A DNA stretch of 42,197 nt from Chloroflexaceae bacterium (GCA_012032475.1 JAAUSY010000014.1:1-42197), one strand, 5' to 3'. Numbered from the stretch's first letter, positions 23,393 through 31,344 are shown. Notes: a model not told the origin generated them from the letters alone. Numbers and translations are program-made.

Positions 23393-24466
23393 ATGAAACC
23401 AGACTTTCCCTTGCTGTTGGTGCTCGTCCCTCGTTTGGCATTCCGTGCTGCCCGTTCCGGAGCAACGTTTGTCCATCTCCATCGTGCGGTGGCCGGGCTG
23501 TTCCTGCTGGCCGGGTTGCTCGCCCTGGTCATCCCCCTCCCGCTGGTCATTCGTCCCTCCCATGCTCCTCCCGCGGCCTTTGCGATGGGCGGCCCGTCGC
23601 GGACAGAACCCTACCCCCAGGAACACGCCGTCCCTGCCACCCCCACCCCCCTGGTGCTCGGAGATATCCCCTCGGTCCGCGCCGTCCATGCCCCGGTGGC
23701 TTCCCAACACGAACCCCAACAACCCCAACCGGAGCCAACCCACCAGCCTCCTCCTGACCTGACCCCGACCGAAGAGGAAGAAACAAGCGCCGCAAGCCCG
23801 ACCCCCGTGGTGTTGCGCTATGTCTTCCCGGTGCGCGGGGAGCCGATATCGTATGGTCCCTACCACCATGACTACCCGGCAGCCGATATTTTCTGCCCGA
23901 TTGGCAGCGACTATCTGGCAACCACGTCCGGGGTGGTGGAGTTTGTCAACCGGGTGGACCAGTGGAACCCGGCGACGGATGTTCCCGCCGACCGGGGCGG
24001 CATCATGATGTCCTTTGTGGGAGACGATGGGGTGCGCTACTATGGTTCGCACCTTTCCTCCATTGTCGAGGGCATCGAGCCGGGGGTGCGAGTTGAGGCG
24101 GGGCAGTTGCTCGGACACACCGGGAACAGCGGCAATGCCCGCAGCACTCCGCCGCACCTGCACTACGGCATCTCTCGCCCGACCACGCCGGACGACTGGG
24201 TGGTTCGCCGTGGCGAAGTACCCCCGTATGAATACCTGAAGGCGTGGGAACGGGGAGAAGCAGTCACTCCGCGCCTTCCGTCCGTCGTGCCACCCCCGCC
24301 ACCAACACCGGTGCCCCCCCACCCCAACGCCCTTGCCGATGCTGCAAGGCGCTCCGTCCCCCGCGATGCAGGGCGAACTGGTGATGCAAACCTACAGCCT
24401 CGATTTTTATCGCCTGCCGGGGGGAATGGACGCCGAGACTATCAAAGCTATGGCAATCCCTGCTGA
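23393..24466 (+). CDS. M23-type peptidase domain, first part of a frameshifted gene
   Basis: M23 (LytM) peptidases cut glycine-containing peptide bridges in cell walls using zinc. After a signal or anchor (VAGLFLLAGLLALVIPLPLV) and a Pro/Thr/Glu-rich linker of about 80 residues, a catalytic domain spans about 150-265: His/Asp ligands in YHHDYPAADIFCP, then GVRYYGSHLSSI, and HTGNSG with PHLHYGISR, where the His pair completes the site. The protein then turns into a Pro-rich linker. The C7 run at 24314-24320 shifts the frame there; with six C bases the linker continues as PTPTPLPMLQGAPSPAMQG into the zinc-peptidase frame. The tail from about residue 312 on is therefore probably artefactual, and the intact gene would be one secreted protein of about 560 residues. 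Confidence 0.75.
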   Translation: MKPDFPLLLVLVPRLAFRAARSGATFVHLHRAVAGLFLLAGLLALVIPLPLVIRPSHAPPAAFAMGGPSRTEPYPQEHAVPATPTPLVLGDIPSVRAVHAPVASQHEPQQPQPEPTHQPPPDLTPTEEEETSAASPTPVVLRYVFPVRGEPISYGPYHHDYPAADIFCPIGSDYLATTSGVVEFVNRVDQWNPATDVPADRGGIMMSFVGDDGVRYYGSHLSSIVEGIEPGVRVEAGQLLGHTGNSGNARSTPPHLHYGISRPTTPDDWVVRRGEVPPYEYLKAWERGEAVTPRLPSVVPPPPPTPVPPHPNALADAARRSVPRDAGRTGDANLQPRFLSPAGGNGRRDYQSYGNPC

Positions 24467-25079
24467 ACAGGCTATCGCCAGCGGCAGCGCCAGGTTCGGG
24501 GGCAAATGGCTGACCGGGCGGGTGGCTATCCGCTTTGAGCCGGCGCAGCAGGGCATCTGCGCCATTCGCGGGCTGACGCTCTCGAACCAGCGCATGATTC
24601 GCCTGTTCTACGAACCCGAAACCAACCCGCAGCGGGTGGTGAACATCCTGTCGCACGAGCTTTTCCACCAGTTGCAGCACGACTACTACGGCGAGTGGGC
24701 CCACCTCCGCTCCGACACCATTTTGCTGGAGGGGATGGCCGTCTGGGGCAGCAGTGATTATTTCCTTGATGCTGATGGGACACCGAGCTACCAACGCGTG
24801 GTGCAGGAAGCCCTGCGAGAAAACCGCCTCCTTCCGCTGACCACCAACCTGGAGGCCGATTGCCGCACCACCACCCGCGACGCAATCTACGAGCAGTGGG
24901 CATCGTTTGTGGAATACCTGCTGGAGACGTATGGGCGTGAGAAGCTCGACGCGGTCTACGCTGATTCGGCGGGTCGTCCTCCCGGTTCGGCCAACTATCA
25001 GGGAGTCTTTGGGAAATCGCTGGCGCAGCTTGAGGCCGATTGGCGAAACTGGCTCACGACGCGCCTGACCGCCGAGTGA
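24333..25079 (+). CDS. Zinc metallopeptidase (HExxH) domain, likely second half of the M23 gene
   Basis: A 248-residue reading with the gluzincin motif H-E-L-F-H-Q (in ILSHELFHQLQHDYYG, about 108) and a downstream Glu in ILLEGMAVWGSSDYF as probable third zinc ligand. There is no signal peptide and no ribosome-binding sequence at its ATG. The Pro/Thr-rich residues just upstream in this frame continue the linker of the M23 protein, so it is most likely the C-terminal domain of the same polypeptide, separated by a one-base insertion in the C7 run at 24314-24320. The combination of a LytM domain with a separate HExxH peptidase is unusual. The substrate is unknown. Confidence 0.7.
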   Translation: MPMLQGAPSPAMQGELVMQTYSLDFYRLPGGMDAETIKAMAIPAEQAIASGSARFGGKWLTGRVAIRFEPAQQGICAIRGLTLSNQRMIRLFYEPETNPQRVVNILSHELFHQLQHDYYGEWAHLRSDTILLEGMAVWGSSDYFLDADGTPSYQRVVQEALRENRLLPLTTNLEADCRTTTRDAIYEQWASFVEYLLETYGREKLDAVYADSAGRPPGSANYQGVFGKSLAQLEADWRNWLTTRLTAE

Positions 25080-25098
25080 GGATGGTTGGGGGGCGGGG

Positions 25099-25116
25099 AT
25101 CGGGGATACCCCCGAT
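25099..25116. terminator. Hairpin between convergent genes
   Basis: ATCGGGG (25099-25105) and CCCCGAT (25110-25116) form 7-bp arms around four bases, followed by TT on the plus strand. It sits between the zinc-peptidase end (25079) and the tpx end (25173), where a shared terminator is expected. A short U-tract limits confidence. Confidence 0.45.
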
Positions 25117-25172
25117 TTCCGACTCCTGGCCCCTGACCCCTCAACCCCGTCACTTGCAACGGGCTGCCATGC

Positions 25173-25694
25173 TTACGAAAGCAGGCCGCGCAGAGCTGCG
25201 AGTGCCTCGCCGTAGTTCGGCTCCTGTCTGGCTCCAGGAACATATTCAACGTAGCGGATGATGCCCGCTCCGTCGAGCACAAAGACGGCCCGACTCTCCA
25301 GGCGCACTTCCTTAATGTACGTTCCATAGGCCAGACCAAAGCTCATGTCGAAGTAGTCTGAGAGCGTTTGCCCGTTGATGGCATTGTTCGCCCCGCACCA
25401 GCGTTTCTGGGCAAAGGGAAGGTCGGCGCTGACGGTCATGAAACTGGCCTGGTCGCCAATGGTGGCGGCTTCCTTGTCGAAGGTATTGGTCTGGATGGCA
25501 CAGACCCCCGTGTCGAGCGACGGAACCACGCTGATGAGGAGTGGTTTGCCCCGGAACCGCTCCAGGGTCACGGGGGAAAGATCGTTGCTCACCAGGGCGA
25601 AGGCCGGAGCCTGGTCGCCGGGCTTCAACGCCGGGCCGAGCAGGGTGACCATCGTGCCCAACAGGTCAAAGGCTTCTGCACGTTCGATAGCCAT
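25173..25694 (-). CDS. tpx: Thiol peroxidase (Tpx, 2-Cys peroxiredoxin)
   Basis: Tpx reduces hydroperoxides using a peroxidatic and a resolving cysteine and thioredoxin. The peroxidatic Cys is in VPSLDTGVCAIQTNTFDKEA (family S-x-x-T-x-V-C) and the resolving Cys in KRWCGANN. Other family residues are LGPALKPGDQAPAFALVSND and FRGKPLLISVVPS. The start was placed at the ATG at 25694 (173 residues), which aligns with the usual Tpx N-terminus; a further upstream start at 25730 would add 12 residues. It is transcribed divergently from the histidine kinase gene, with a promoter element at 25848-25876. Confidence 0.9.
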   Translation of the reverse strand: MAIERAEAFDLLGTMVTLLGPALKPGDQAPAFALVSNDLSPVTLERFRGKPLLISVVPSLDTGVCAIQTNTFDKEAATIGDQASFMTVSADLPFAQKRWCGANNAINGQTLSDYFDMSFGLAYGTYIKEVRLESRAVFVLDGAGIIRYVEYVPGARQEPNYGEALAALRGLLS

Positions 25695-25847
25695 GTCAAT
25701 CGCGCCTCGAACCCGCTTCTCGAAAGCCAACCGGAGCCGCTGACGGGAAGGGATGGTCGGCGCTTCCTCCTTTCGTTATCTCTCGTCTTTCGCTTTATCC
25801 CAGATGGTGGAACAGGAACGATGCCCTGTTTCCGTGTGATTATTATG

Positions 25848-25876
25848 ATTATAGGCGATTGTTCCAGAGAGAGCAA
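25848..25876 (-). promoter_or_regulatory. Sigma-70-type promoter of tpx
   Basis: On the minus strand TTGCTC (25871-25876), 17-base spacer, then a perfect TATAAT (25848-25853). The spacing to the tpx start is about 150 bases, which leaves a long leader. Confidence 0.5.
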
Positions 25877-25912
25877 AGGTGGGTCTCCTCAGCGCCGCAA
25901 TGCCTGGGGGAG

Positions 25913-25941
25913 TTGCCGACTCCTGACCGATTCGGTACAAT
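25913..25941 (+). promoter_or_regulatory. Sigma-70-type promoter of the GAF histidine kinase gene
   Basis: TTGCCG (25913-25918), 17-base spacer, TACAAT (25936-25941). The start codon at 25975 lies 34 bases further, so the leader is short. Confidence 0.6.
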
Positions 25942-25974
25942 AGAGGTGTCTGGGGGAGGGTATCGGTTCCCTCT

Positions 25975-27999
25975 ATGCCAATGTCATTGAGAGTCCTGTT
26001 TCCCAATATCACCATGGAACCATCGCATGATTTAATTGAGCGCCTGCAAGAGAAATGGCCGCGAGTTGCCGAACTGGTGACCGAGATGTCCAGCGATCTC
26101 TTCACGGAGACGCGGCTCGGACGGCTCCGCCATATCGGAGCCATCTGGTATATCCAGGGTGGAACGGCGGAAATGCTCACGGAAATCGGGCTGGCTCTGG
26201 CGGAGCAACTGGAGATGCCCCGGAGCGTGGTGGTGAGCGAGTTGTTGCTCTCGTATGGGGCAAGCCGGGAAGAACAGCGCACCCGCGAGTGGGAAATCCA
26301 TTTGCTGAACCGTGTGAGCGAACTGGATGGCCTGCACCGCATCATTTCTGCGGCCAACTCGACGCTCGACCTGGATGCATCGCTTCAGACCGTCGTGGAA
26401 ACCGTTGCCCAGGTCGTGGGGGTCGAGGTTTGTTCGGTCTATATCTACGACAAGCACCGCGATGAACTGGTGCTGCGGGCCACCCGCGGCCTGAATCAGG
26501 GAGCCGTGGGACAGATTGTAGCCCACCTGGGGGAAGGGGTGACCGGGTGGGCAGCGCGGGTGGGTCGCCCGGTCACCGTCCGCAATGTGTGGGAGGATTC
26601 GCGCTTCACCGTTGAGCCACAGCTTGGCGAGCAACCGTTTCACTCGATGCTGGCGGTGCCGATTGTCCTGTTCAGCGCCGAACGGTTCCAGTTCAGTTCC
26701 GACAAGCTCCAGGGGGTGATTAACATCCAGACCAGGGGACCGCGTGACTTTACCCAGGAAGAGATTAACTTTGTCGAGGTTGCCGCGGGCGAACTGGCGT
26801 TCTTCATTGCCAATGCTCAGCTCTATCAACAAACCGATGAGCGCCTCCAGATTAAAGTGCGGGAATTGACCACGCTCCAGCAGGTTTCCAAGCACATTGC
26901 CGAACAGTTGAGCCTGCGCGAGGTGCTCAACCTCATTGCAGAAAAAGCCGTGGAACTGGCAAAGGCGGACCGGGCCGATATCTTCCAGGTGGGAGAAGAC
27001 GGCACCTCGCACCTGGTTGCCAGCTATGGGGCTTCGGGGCAGAACGGCGAGGGGGTTCACCCCTTTCTCAGCCATATGCTGAAAGACCGCCTTCCCCTGG
27101 CTATCCTCAACGCCTATCAGGATTCGCGCTTTCCTGAACTGGCAGAATGGGCCTGCCGCGAACAGTTCCATTCGCTCTTCTGTATGCCGCTTCGCGCCCG
27201 CGAACGGATGATAGGGAGTATCTGCCTCTATACGCGTGAGCCGCACCACTTCGACTACGAAGAGGCCCGCTTGCTCAGCACCTTTGCGGATGAAGCCGCC
27301 GTGGCGATTGAAAACGCCCGGCTCTATCAGGAGAGCCGCCGGGCGCTGGCGGTCAAGTCGGCCATGTTGCAGGAGATGCATCACCGCGTTCGCAACAACC
27401 TCCAGACCATTTCGGCGCTGCTGGCGATGCAGCTTCGCCGCCTGGGGGCCGAAAGTCCGGGGGCCCGCGCCCTGCGCGAAAGTGTGGCGCGTATCCAGTC
27501 TATCGCTGGTGTCCACAACCTGCTCTGCCGCGAGGATGTCGGAATAACCACCGTTGGGGCGGTGATTCGCCAGGTGGTGGATAATGCCAGCGTCGGGTTG
27601 GTGTCGAGCGACCGTCCAGTCCACTTTACGGTGACGGGTGATGTGGTGCATGTCGGGTCACGCGAGGCCACAGTGCTGGCCCTGGTTATCAACGAACTGA
27701 TCAGCAACGCGCTGACCCATGGTCTGGCGAACGAGGGGGGGAATGTTGAAATTGAGGCGATGCTCCAGGACGACAAGGTGACTATCGAAGTCCGCGATGA
27801 TGGCCCCACCCACTCCCCTCCGCCCAACGGCGTTTCGGGGAGTGGGCTTGGTCTGCAAATTATCGAAACCCTGGTCAGTGATGACCTGGGGGGAGCCTTT
27901 GAGTTGCTCCACACACCGGGCGACCAGTGGACCCGCGCCCGGCTCTACCTGCCCCGCCAGATTCTGGCCGTTCGCACCGAAGAAACCGCCGTGGCGTGA
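25975..27999 (+). CDS. GAF-domain sensor histidine kinase (HisKA_2 type)
   Basis: A 674-residue soluble signal-transducing kinase. The first 120 residues are helical and unidentified. Two GAF domains follow: about 125-285 (VEVCSVYIYDKHRDELVLRA, GVTGWAARVGRPVTVRN, FHSMLAVPIVL) and about 310-450 (ADRADIFQVGEDGTSHLVAS, FHSLFCMPLRARERMIGSIC). The kinase part has a HisKA_2 phospho-acceptor stretch EMHHRVRNNLQTISALL and a HATPase with NELISNALTHG, DGP and SGSGLGLQIIETL. HisKA_2 kinases often control antiterminator-type or diguanylate output. No response regulator gene is adjacent. The ATG at 25975 or in-frame ATGs at 25981 and 26014 are possible starts. Confidence 0.85.
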   Translation: MPMSLRVLFPNITMEPSHDLIERLQEKWPRVAELVTEMSSDLFTETRLGRLRHIGAIWYIQGGTAEMLTEIGLALAEQLEMPRSVVVSELLLSYGASREEQRTREWEIHLLNRVSELDGLHRIISAANSTLDLDASLQTVVETVAQVVGVEVCSVYIYDKHRDELVLRATRGLNQGAVGQIVAHLGEGVTGWAARVGRPVTVRNVWEDSRFTVEPQLGEQPFHSMLAVPIVLFSAERFQFSSDKLQGVINIQTRGPRDFTQEEINFVEVAAGELAFFIANAQLYQQTDERLQIKVRELTTLQQVSKHIAEQLSLREVLNLIAEKAVELAKADRADIFQVGEDGTSHLVASYGASGQNGEGVHPFLSHMLKDRLPLAILNAYQDSRFPELAEWACREQFHSLFCMPLRARERMIGSICLYTREPHHFDYEEARLLSTFADEAAVAIENARLYQESRRALAVKSAMLQEMHHRVRNNLQTISALLAMQLRRLGAESPGARALRESVARIQSIAGVHNLLCREDVGITTVGAVIRQVVDNASVGLVSSDRPVHFTVTGDVVHVGSREATVLALVINELISNALTHGLANEGGNVEIEAMLQDDKVTIEVRDDGPTHSPPPNGVSGSGLGLQIIETLVSDDLGGAFELLHTPGDQWTRARLYLPRQILAVRTEETAVA

Positions 28000-28006
28000 G
28001 GCCAGC

Positions 28007-28053
28007 GACGCGTGACGACGGGAGAAGCAACCGGTCCCTACTCGTCACGCGTC
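28007..28053. terminator. Long inverted repeat between convergent genes
   Basis: GACGCGTGACGA (28007-28018) and TCGTCACGCGTC (28042-28053) are perfect 12-bp arms around 23 bases. The site lies between the kinase gene end (27999) and the DHS-like gene end (28103). It may work as a bidirectional terminator hairpin; no U-tract is evident. The arms belong to the TGACGCGTGA repeat words seen elsewhere. Confidence 0.5.
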
Positions 28054-28102
28054 CCTTCTCACTGGTATGAGCGGAGATGGTGGGGGGGGTATGACGAAGG
28101 CG

Positions 28103-29212
28103 CTACCCCACCACGGGCGGTTGTCTGTGTTCCTGGGCAACTGGCAAATCAGGGGTCAGACTGAAACCGGGCAAGGTCAGCGTCGCAGGCTGGTCAAAGA
28201 TCCGGTTCCATGCCCGCAGGGTGCGGGTACGCCAGACCCCCGTGTGATAGAGGTAACCCGCCAGCAGGGGGAAGGTGATAGTGGCCTCGCCAAAGACCAT
28301 CTGCTCGTGCGTCAGGTCAACCTTGCCCCACGAATTTGCCTCACGCAGCGTTGAGCCAGAGAGGGCCCCGTCGCGTTCGTCAGCGACGGTCAACTGGACC
28401 GCATAGGTGTGCATCGGCACCTGGTAGCCGAGCACCTCGGCGGCAACCACGATATCCTGTACAAAGTTCTTCGGCACTCCTCCCCCAAGCATGAACAGGC
28501 CGGTCACCCCGGCCTGCACCTTGATTTGAGTCAATTCGCGGAAGTCCTTGACACTATCAATGCTGACATGGCGGTCCGGGTTGGTTGTCTGGTGGCAAAC
28601 CAACCCGAACCCGGCGGAACAATCGGAGAAAGCCGGGACGAAGATCGGAATATCGCGGCGGTACGCTTCCAGGACGATGCTCTCAGCAGTCCGATGGTGC
28701 TGGTCGAGATAGTGCCCCATCGCCTGGATGAACTCGCGGCTGGAATAGACCCCTGGCGCAAGTTCGTCGGCGATGCGCCGGACCGTTTCGTCGCACACCC
28801 GCAAATCGTCTTCGTCAATGTAGGTGTCGTAGATACGGTCAATAGCAAGTTCGCGGAGCATAGAGTCATCGCTGGCGGGGCTGCCCTGGTAATGACGAAA
28901 GCCCAGCGCCTCGAAGAAATCCTGATCCACGATGTTGGCACCGGTGGAAACAATCACATCAATGGCGTTACACTTCAGCAGGTCAAGGATAATTCCCTTC
29001 TGTCCTGCCGAGATGAGACTCCCGGCCAGTGTGAGGATGACGGTGGCCTGTGGGTCAGCGACCATCGCTTCGATAATGCGGGCGGCGCGAGCCAGGTTGC
29101 GAGCCTGGAACGCCGTGCGCTCCATCATCTCAATCAGTGGGACGACGTTCACAACTTTGATGTCAAGGTGCTCAACGACGGTGTGCAACAAATCGCGTTT
29201 TTCCACGACCAT
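28103..29212 (-). CDS. Deoxyhypusine-synthase-family enzyme
   Basis: This family transfers the aminobutyl group of spermidine using NAD+. In archaea and eukaryotes the acceptor is eIF5A; bacterial members lack eIF5A and are reported to make homospermidine or related polyamines. The 369-residue protein has the NAD-binding glycine-rich ILTLAGSLISAGQKG, the central CSAGFGLVCHQ region and LGGGVPKNFVQDIVVAAEVL. The Lys in the SWGK motif (EANSWGKVDL) corresponds to the catalytic lysine of human DHS. Length is family-typical. The start was set at the ATG at 29212, with GAAAGGAG upstream. A 120-base leader with uORF and terminator precedes it. Confidence 0.8.
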   Translation of the reverse strand: MVVEKRDLLHTVVEHLDIKVVNVVPLIEMMERTAFQARNLARAARIIEAMVADPQATVILTLAGSLISAGQKGIILDLLKCNAIDVIVSTGANIVDQDFFEALGFRHYQGSPASDDSMLRELAIDRIYDTYIDEDDLRVCDETVRRIADELAPGVYSSREFIQAMGHYLDQHHRTAESIVLEAYRRDIPIFVPAFSDCSAGFGLVCHQTTNPDRHVSIDSVKDFRELTQIKVQAGVTGLFMLGGGVPKNFVQDIVVAAEVLGYQVPMHTYAVQLTVADERDGALSGSTLREANSWGKVDLTHEQMVFGEATITFPLLAGYLYHTGVWRTRTLRAWNRIFDQPATLTLPGFSLTPDLPVAQEHRQPPVVG

Positions 29213-29244
29213 GACGATCTCCTTTCGATGTTCGATACCATAAA

Positions 29245-29301
29245 TCAGAGAAAACAAAAAAGCCCCAATTGGGACCTACGGTATGCTCCTGCAACCGCCA
29301 T
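29245..29301 (-). CDS. Possible leader peptide (uORF) of the DHS-like gene
   Basis: ATG at 29301 with GGTGGAG (29306-29312) upstream opens an 18-codon frame, M-A-V-A-G-A-Y-R-R-S-Q-L-G-L-F-C-F-L, that stops at 29245 (TGA). It runs through the terminator hairpin at 29251-29275. The placement between a promoter and the main start codon, with translation passing over a terminator, suggests attenuation by a ribosome. It is a small frame and could be coincidental. Confidence 0.35.
   Translation of the reverse strand: MAVAGAYRRSQLGLFCFL
29251..29275 (-). terminator. Intrinsic terminator / attenuator before the DHS-like gene
   Basis: In the minus-strand RNA, GUCCC-AAUU-GGGGC forms a 5-bp stem with a tetraloop, followed directly by six U residues and another U-rich stretch. 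It lies between the -10 box at 29331-29336 and the start codon at 29212, and downstream of nadC (ends 29394). It may simply end nadC transcription, or attenuate the DHS-like transcript. Confidence 0.55.
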
Positions 29302-29330
29302 CAGTCTCCACCGTGGCTATCTACGACTTC

Positions 29331-29336
29331 ATTATA
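29331..29336 (-). promoter_or_regulatory. Extended -10 promoter of the DHS-like gene
   Basis: A perfect TATAAT on the minus strand with TG one base upstream (TGGTATAAT, extended -10). The -35 region (GGCCTG at 17 bases) is poor. It is downstream of nadC and upstream of the uORF/terminator leader. Confidence 0.5.
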
Positions 29337-29393
29337 CCAGATTTTGCCCCGGTCAGGCCAGGACCCAGAAGTCATCACCCCAAAAAGGTGCTA

Positions 29394-30251
29394 TCACTGG
29401 GTCGCGACCACATCCAGGCTGATGTCGAGCGCCCGCGCCGAATGGGTCAATGCCCCAACGGAGATATAGTTGACGCCGGTTTCAGCCACAGCCCGAATGG
29501 TTTCAAGGGTGATGCCCCCGGAGGCTTCCAGCACCACGCGGTGCCCCACTGCTGCCACCGCTTCACGCATAGCCGCACCGGTCATGTTGTCGAGCAGGAT
29601 AACATCCGCTCCGTCCGCGGCAGCCTGACGAGCCTGCTCAACGCTCTCTACTTCGACCTCGATGTTGACCAGCGGGCCGACGGCGGCTCTGGCTCGTCGC
29701 ACTGCTTCGCTGATATCGCATCCGTGGGCCGAAAGCAGCGCTAGGTGGTTGTCCTTGAGCATCACGGCGTCGTACAGGCCAACCCGGTGATTGACCCCTC
29801 CCCCCTTCACGACGGCGTATTTCTCCAGCACCCGCAGGCCGGGCGTGGTTTTGCGCGTATCGAGGAGCCGCACGGGGAGGTCTCGCACCAGCGCGACATA
29901 GCGAGCCGTGAGCGTTGCTATCCCGCTCATGCGCTGAAGAAAATTCAGCGCCACGCGTTCGCCGGTGAGTATCCCCCGTGCGCCCCCACTGATATGGGCA
30001 AGGATGGTTCCAGCCTCGACGGTCTCGCCTTCCGTCACCTGCGGCGAAACGACCAGGGAGGGGTCAACCGCCTGGTAGACGGCGGTGACCACCGGCAGAC
30101 CGGCCACCACGCCGGCTTCCTTGCTCACCAGCGACGCTTTTGCCTGGGCATCGGCAGGGATAGTCGCCAGGGTTGTCAGGTCGCCGTGGCCGATATCTTC
30201 GCGCAGAGCGCGGCGGACGATGTCCTCAAGCAGGTCGTATGGCAGGTCCAT
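29394..30251 (-). CDS. nadC: Nicotinate-nucleotide pyrophosphorylase (quinolinate phosphoribosyltransferase)
   Basis: NadC makes nicotinate mononucleotide from quinolinate and PRPP in de novo NAD synthesis. The 285-residue protein has the N-terminal RRALREDIGHGDLTTLATIP, the central RVALNFLQRMSGIATLTA, the PRPP and quinolinate site R-K-T-T-P-G-L-R and EKYAVVKGGGVNHRVGLYDA with MLKDNHL, and the C-terminal LLDNMTGAAM and EASGGITLETIRA. The start is the ATG at 30251, preceded by AAGGGAG; the reading frame is open upstream but that part is antisense to a repeat in the Uma2 gene and is not family sequence. It complements the nrtR-nadE-pncA operon. Confidence 0.93.
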   Translation of the reverse strand: MDLPYDLLEDIVRRALREDIGHGDLTTLATIPADAQAKASLVSKEAGVVAGLPVVTAVYQAVDPSLVVSPQVTEGETVEAGTILAHISGGARGILTGERVALNFLQRMSGIATLTARYVALVRDLPVRLLDTRKTTPGLRVLEKYAVVKGGGVNHRVGLYDAVMLKDNHLALLSAHGCDISEAVRRARAAVGPLVNIEVEVESVEQARQAAADGADVILLDNMTGAAMREAVAAVGHRVVLEASGGITLETIRAVAETGVNYISVGALTHSARALDISLDVVATQ

Positions 30252-30282
30252 CGCAATGACTCCCTTCCCTTCTGATAGTTTT

Positions 30283-31167
30283 TCATTTCCCTTGCAACTG
30301 CTGAAGCAGGCGCTCCAGTTCGCGTGCTCGTTCCTCTGCCGCCAGGCGAGCCTGCTGCTCCGCTGCTGCTCGTTCCTCTGCCGCCAGGCGAGCCTGTTGC
30401 TCCGCCAGGCGGGCCGCCTGTTCCTCCTCATAATCCCAGATTCTCCGCCCGTCCTCATCGAACCACACCACCTCCGTGCCCTCCGTCCCCAACCACAGCC
30501 CCACTGACGCAATCCACCACCGGCCCTGCGCGTCTGGCGGCAGCGGTTGGTAGCCATCTTCGGTCAATTCGTACCCGAAGATGGCGGGGGGAACGTTCGG
30601 ACTGGGCCGGCGGGCCTCGTCCACCAGGAAGTAGTAGGGAATGCCCACCTGGGCATAGTGGCGAAAGCGCGTCCTGGCCTGGGGGGCATCCGCGGCCACA
30701 TCCAGGTGGCGCGTCGAGGGGGAGGTCACTTCCATGACCAGCAGCACGCGCCCACTGCGCTCCCGCAGGTCGAATTTCCCACGGTGGGGCGGGTCCCACG
30801 CCTCCGCAAAGACCACCAGGTCGGGGGCGTGGCCCTTCATGCCCGGCACGCCCCATTCGATACCAACATCGTGGAGCACCAACCCGCCGGGCACGCGCCG
30901 CATCCGCGCTCGCAGGACGGTATAGAGATAGTGGCAGATGCGGTAATGGGTATCGCTTTGCACGATGTGATCCTCCATCTGGGGGTGCAAGACATCCTCC
31001 TCGGTGAGGGGCACCCGCTCCCACTCCTCGCGGCCATTCGAGCGGCGGCAGACATAGCGCCAGCCATAGCGAAACGGGTCGTCCCCGTCTTCGAGTTCGG
31101 GTTCGGGTTCTCCGTTGCTCCCCACGGTGGAGAGGCTCTCTTCCAGGGTCTGGGGGATTTGCCCCAT
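30283..31167 (-). CDS. Uma2-family endonuclease-like protein with coiled-coil tail
   Basis: Uma2/DUF820 proteins have a PD-(D/E)xK nuclease fold and occur in many copies in Chloroflexota and cyanobacteria; their role is unsettled. Here the putative active site is in G-H-A-P-D-L-V-V-F, V-L-L-V-M-E-V-T-S-P-S-T, and the following Lys/Arg-rich segment, with HYAQVGIPYYFLVDE, which are family landmarks. The C-terminal 60 residues are a coiled coil rich in Ala, Glu, Arg and Gln, partly made of a 42-base direct repeat. The start was placed at the ATG at 31167 with a strong AGGAGGT six bases upstream (294 residues). It may be co-transcribed with nadC 31 bases downstream. Confidence 0.8.
   Translation of the reverse strand: MGQIPQTLEESLSTVGSNGEPEPELEDGDDPFRYGWRYVCRRSNGREEWERVPLTEEDVLHPQMEDHIVQSDTHYRICHYLYTVLRARMRRVPGGLVLHDVGIEWGVPGMKGHAPDLVVFAEAWDPPHRGKFDLRERSGRVLLVMEVTSPSTRHLDVAADAPQARTRFRHYAQVGIPYYFLVDEARRPSPNVPPAIFGYELTEDGYQPLPPDAQGRWWIASVGLWLGTEGTEVVWFDEDGRRIWDYEEEQAARLAEQQARLAAEERAAAEQQARLAAEERARELERLLQQLQGK
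30326..30405. repeat. 42-bp direct repeat in the Uma2 coiled-coil coding region
   Basis: Two nearly identical units of about 38 bases begin at 30326 and 30368, with a 42-base (14-codon) period and a single clear base difference. Each encodes a coiled-coil segment with R-L-A-A-E-E-R-A. Slippage in this array can change the tail length. Confidence 0.75.
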
Positions 31168-31344
31168 TGGCACACCTCCTATCGTTCTTGTCTTTGAGTC
31201 ACATGATACCATCATATTCAGGATCTGTTGTTCTCCCGTCTCTCATCCCCCGCTCCCCTCATAGCAGTGATAAGTGACGAGTGACAGGCCGCGGCAAAGG
31301 AGCAGAAACGTGTTCAGAGTGGATGTCTTCACCCGGATGTAGCA

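Noticed and set aside
30252-30557. N-terminal extension of nadC
   Set aside because: It reads antisense to the plus strand of the Uma2 coiled-coil repeat, is Arg/Trp-rich, and a good ribosome-binding sequence precedes the ATG at 30251.
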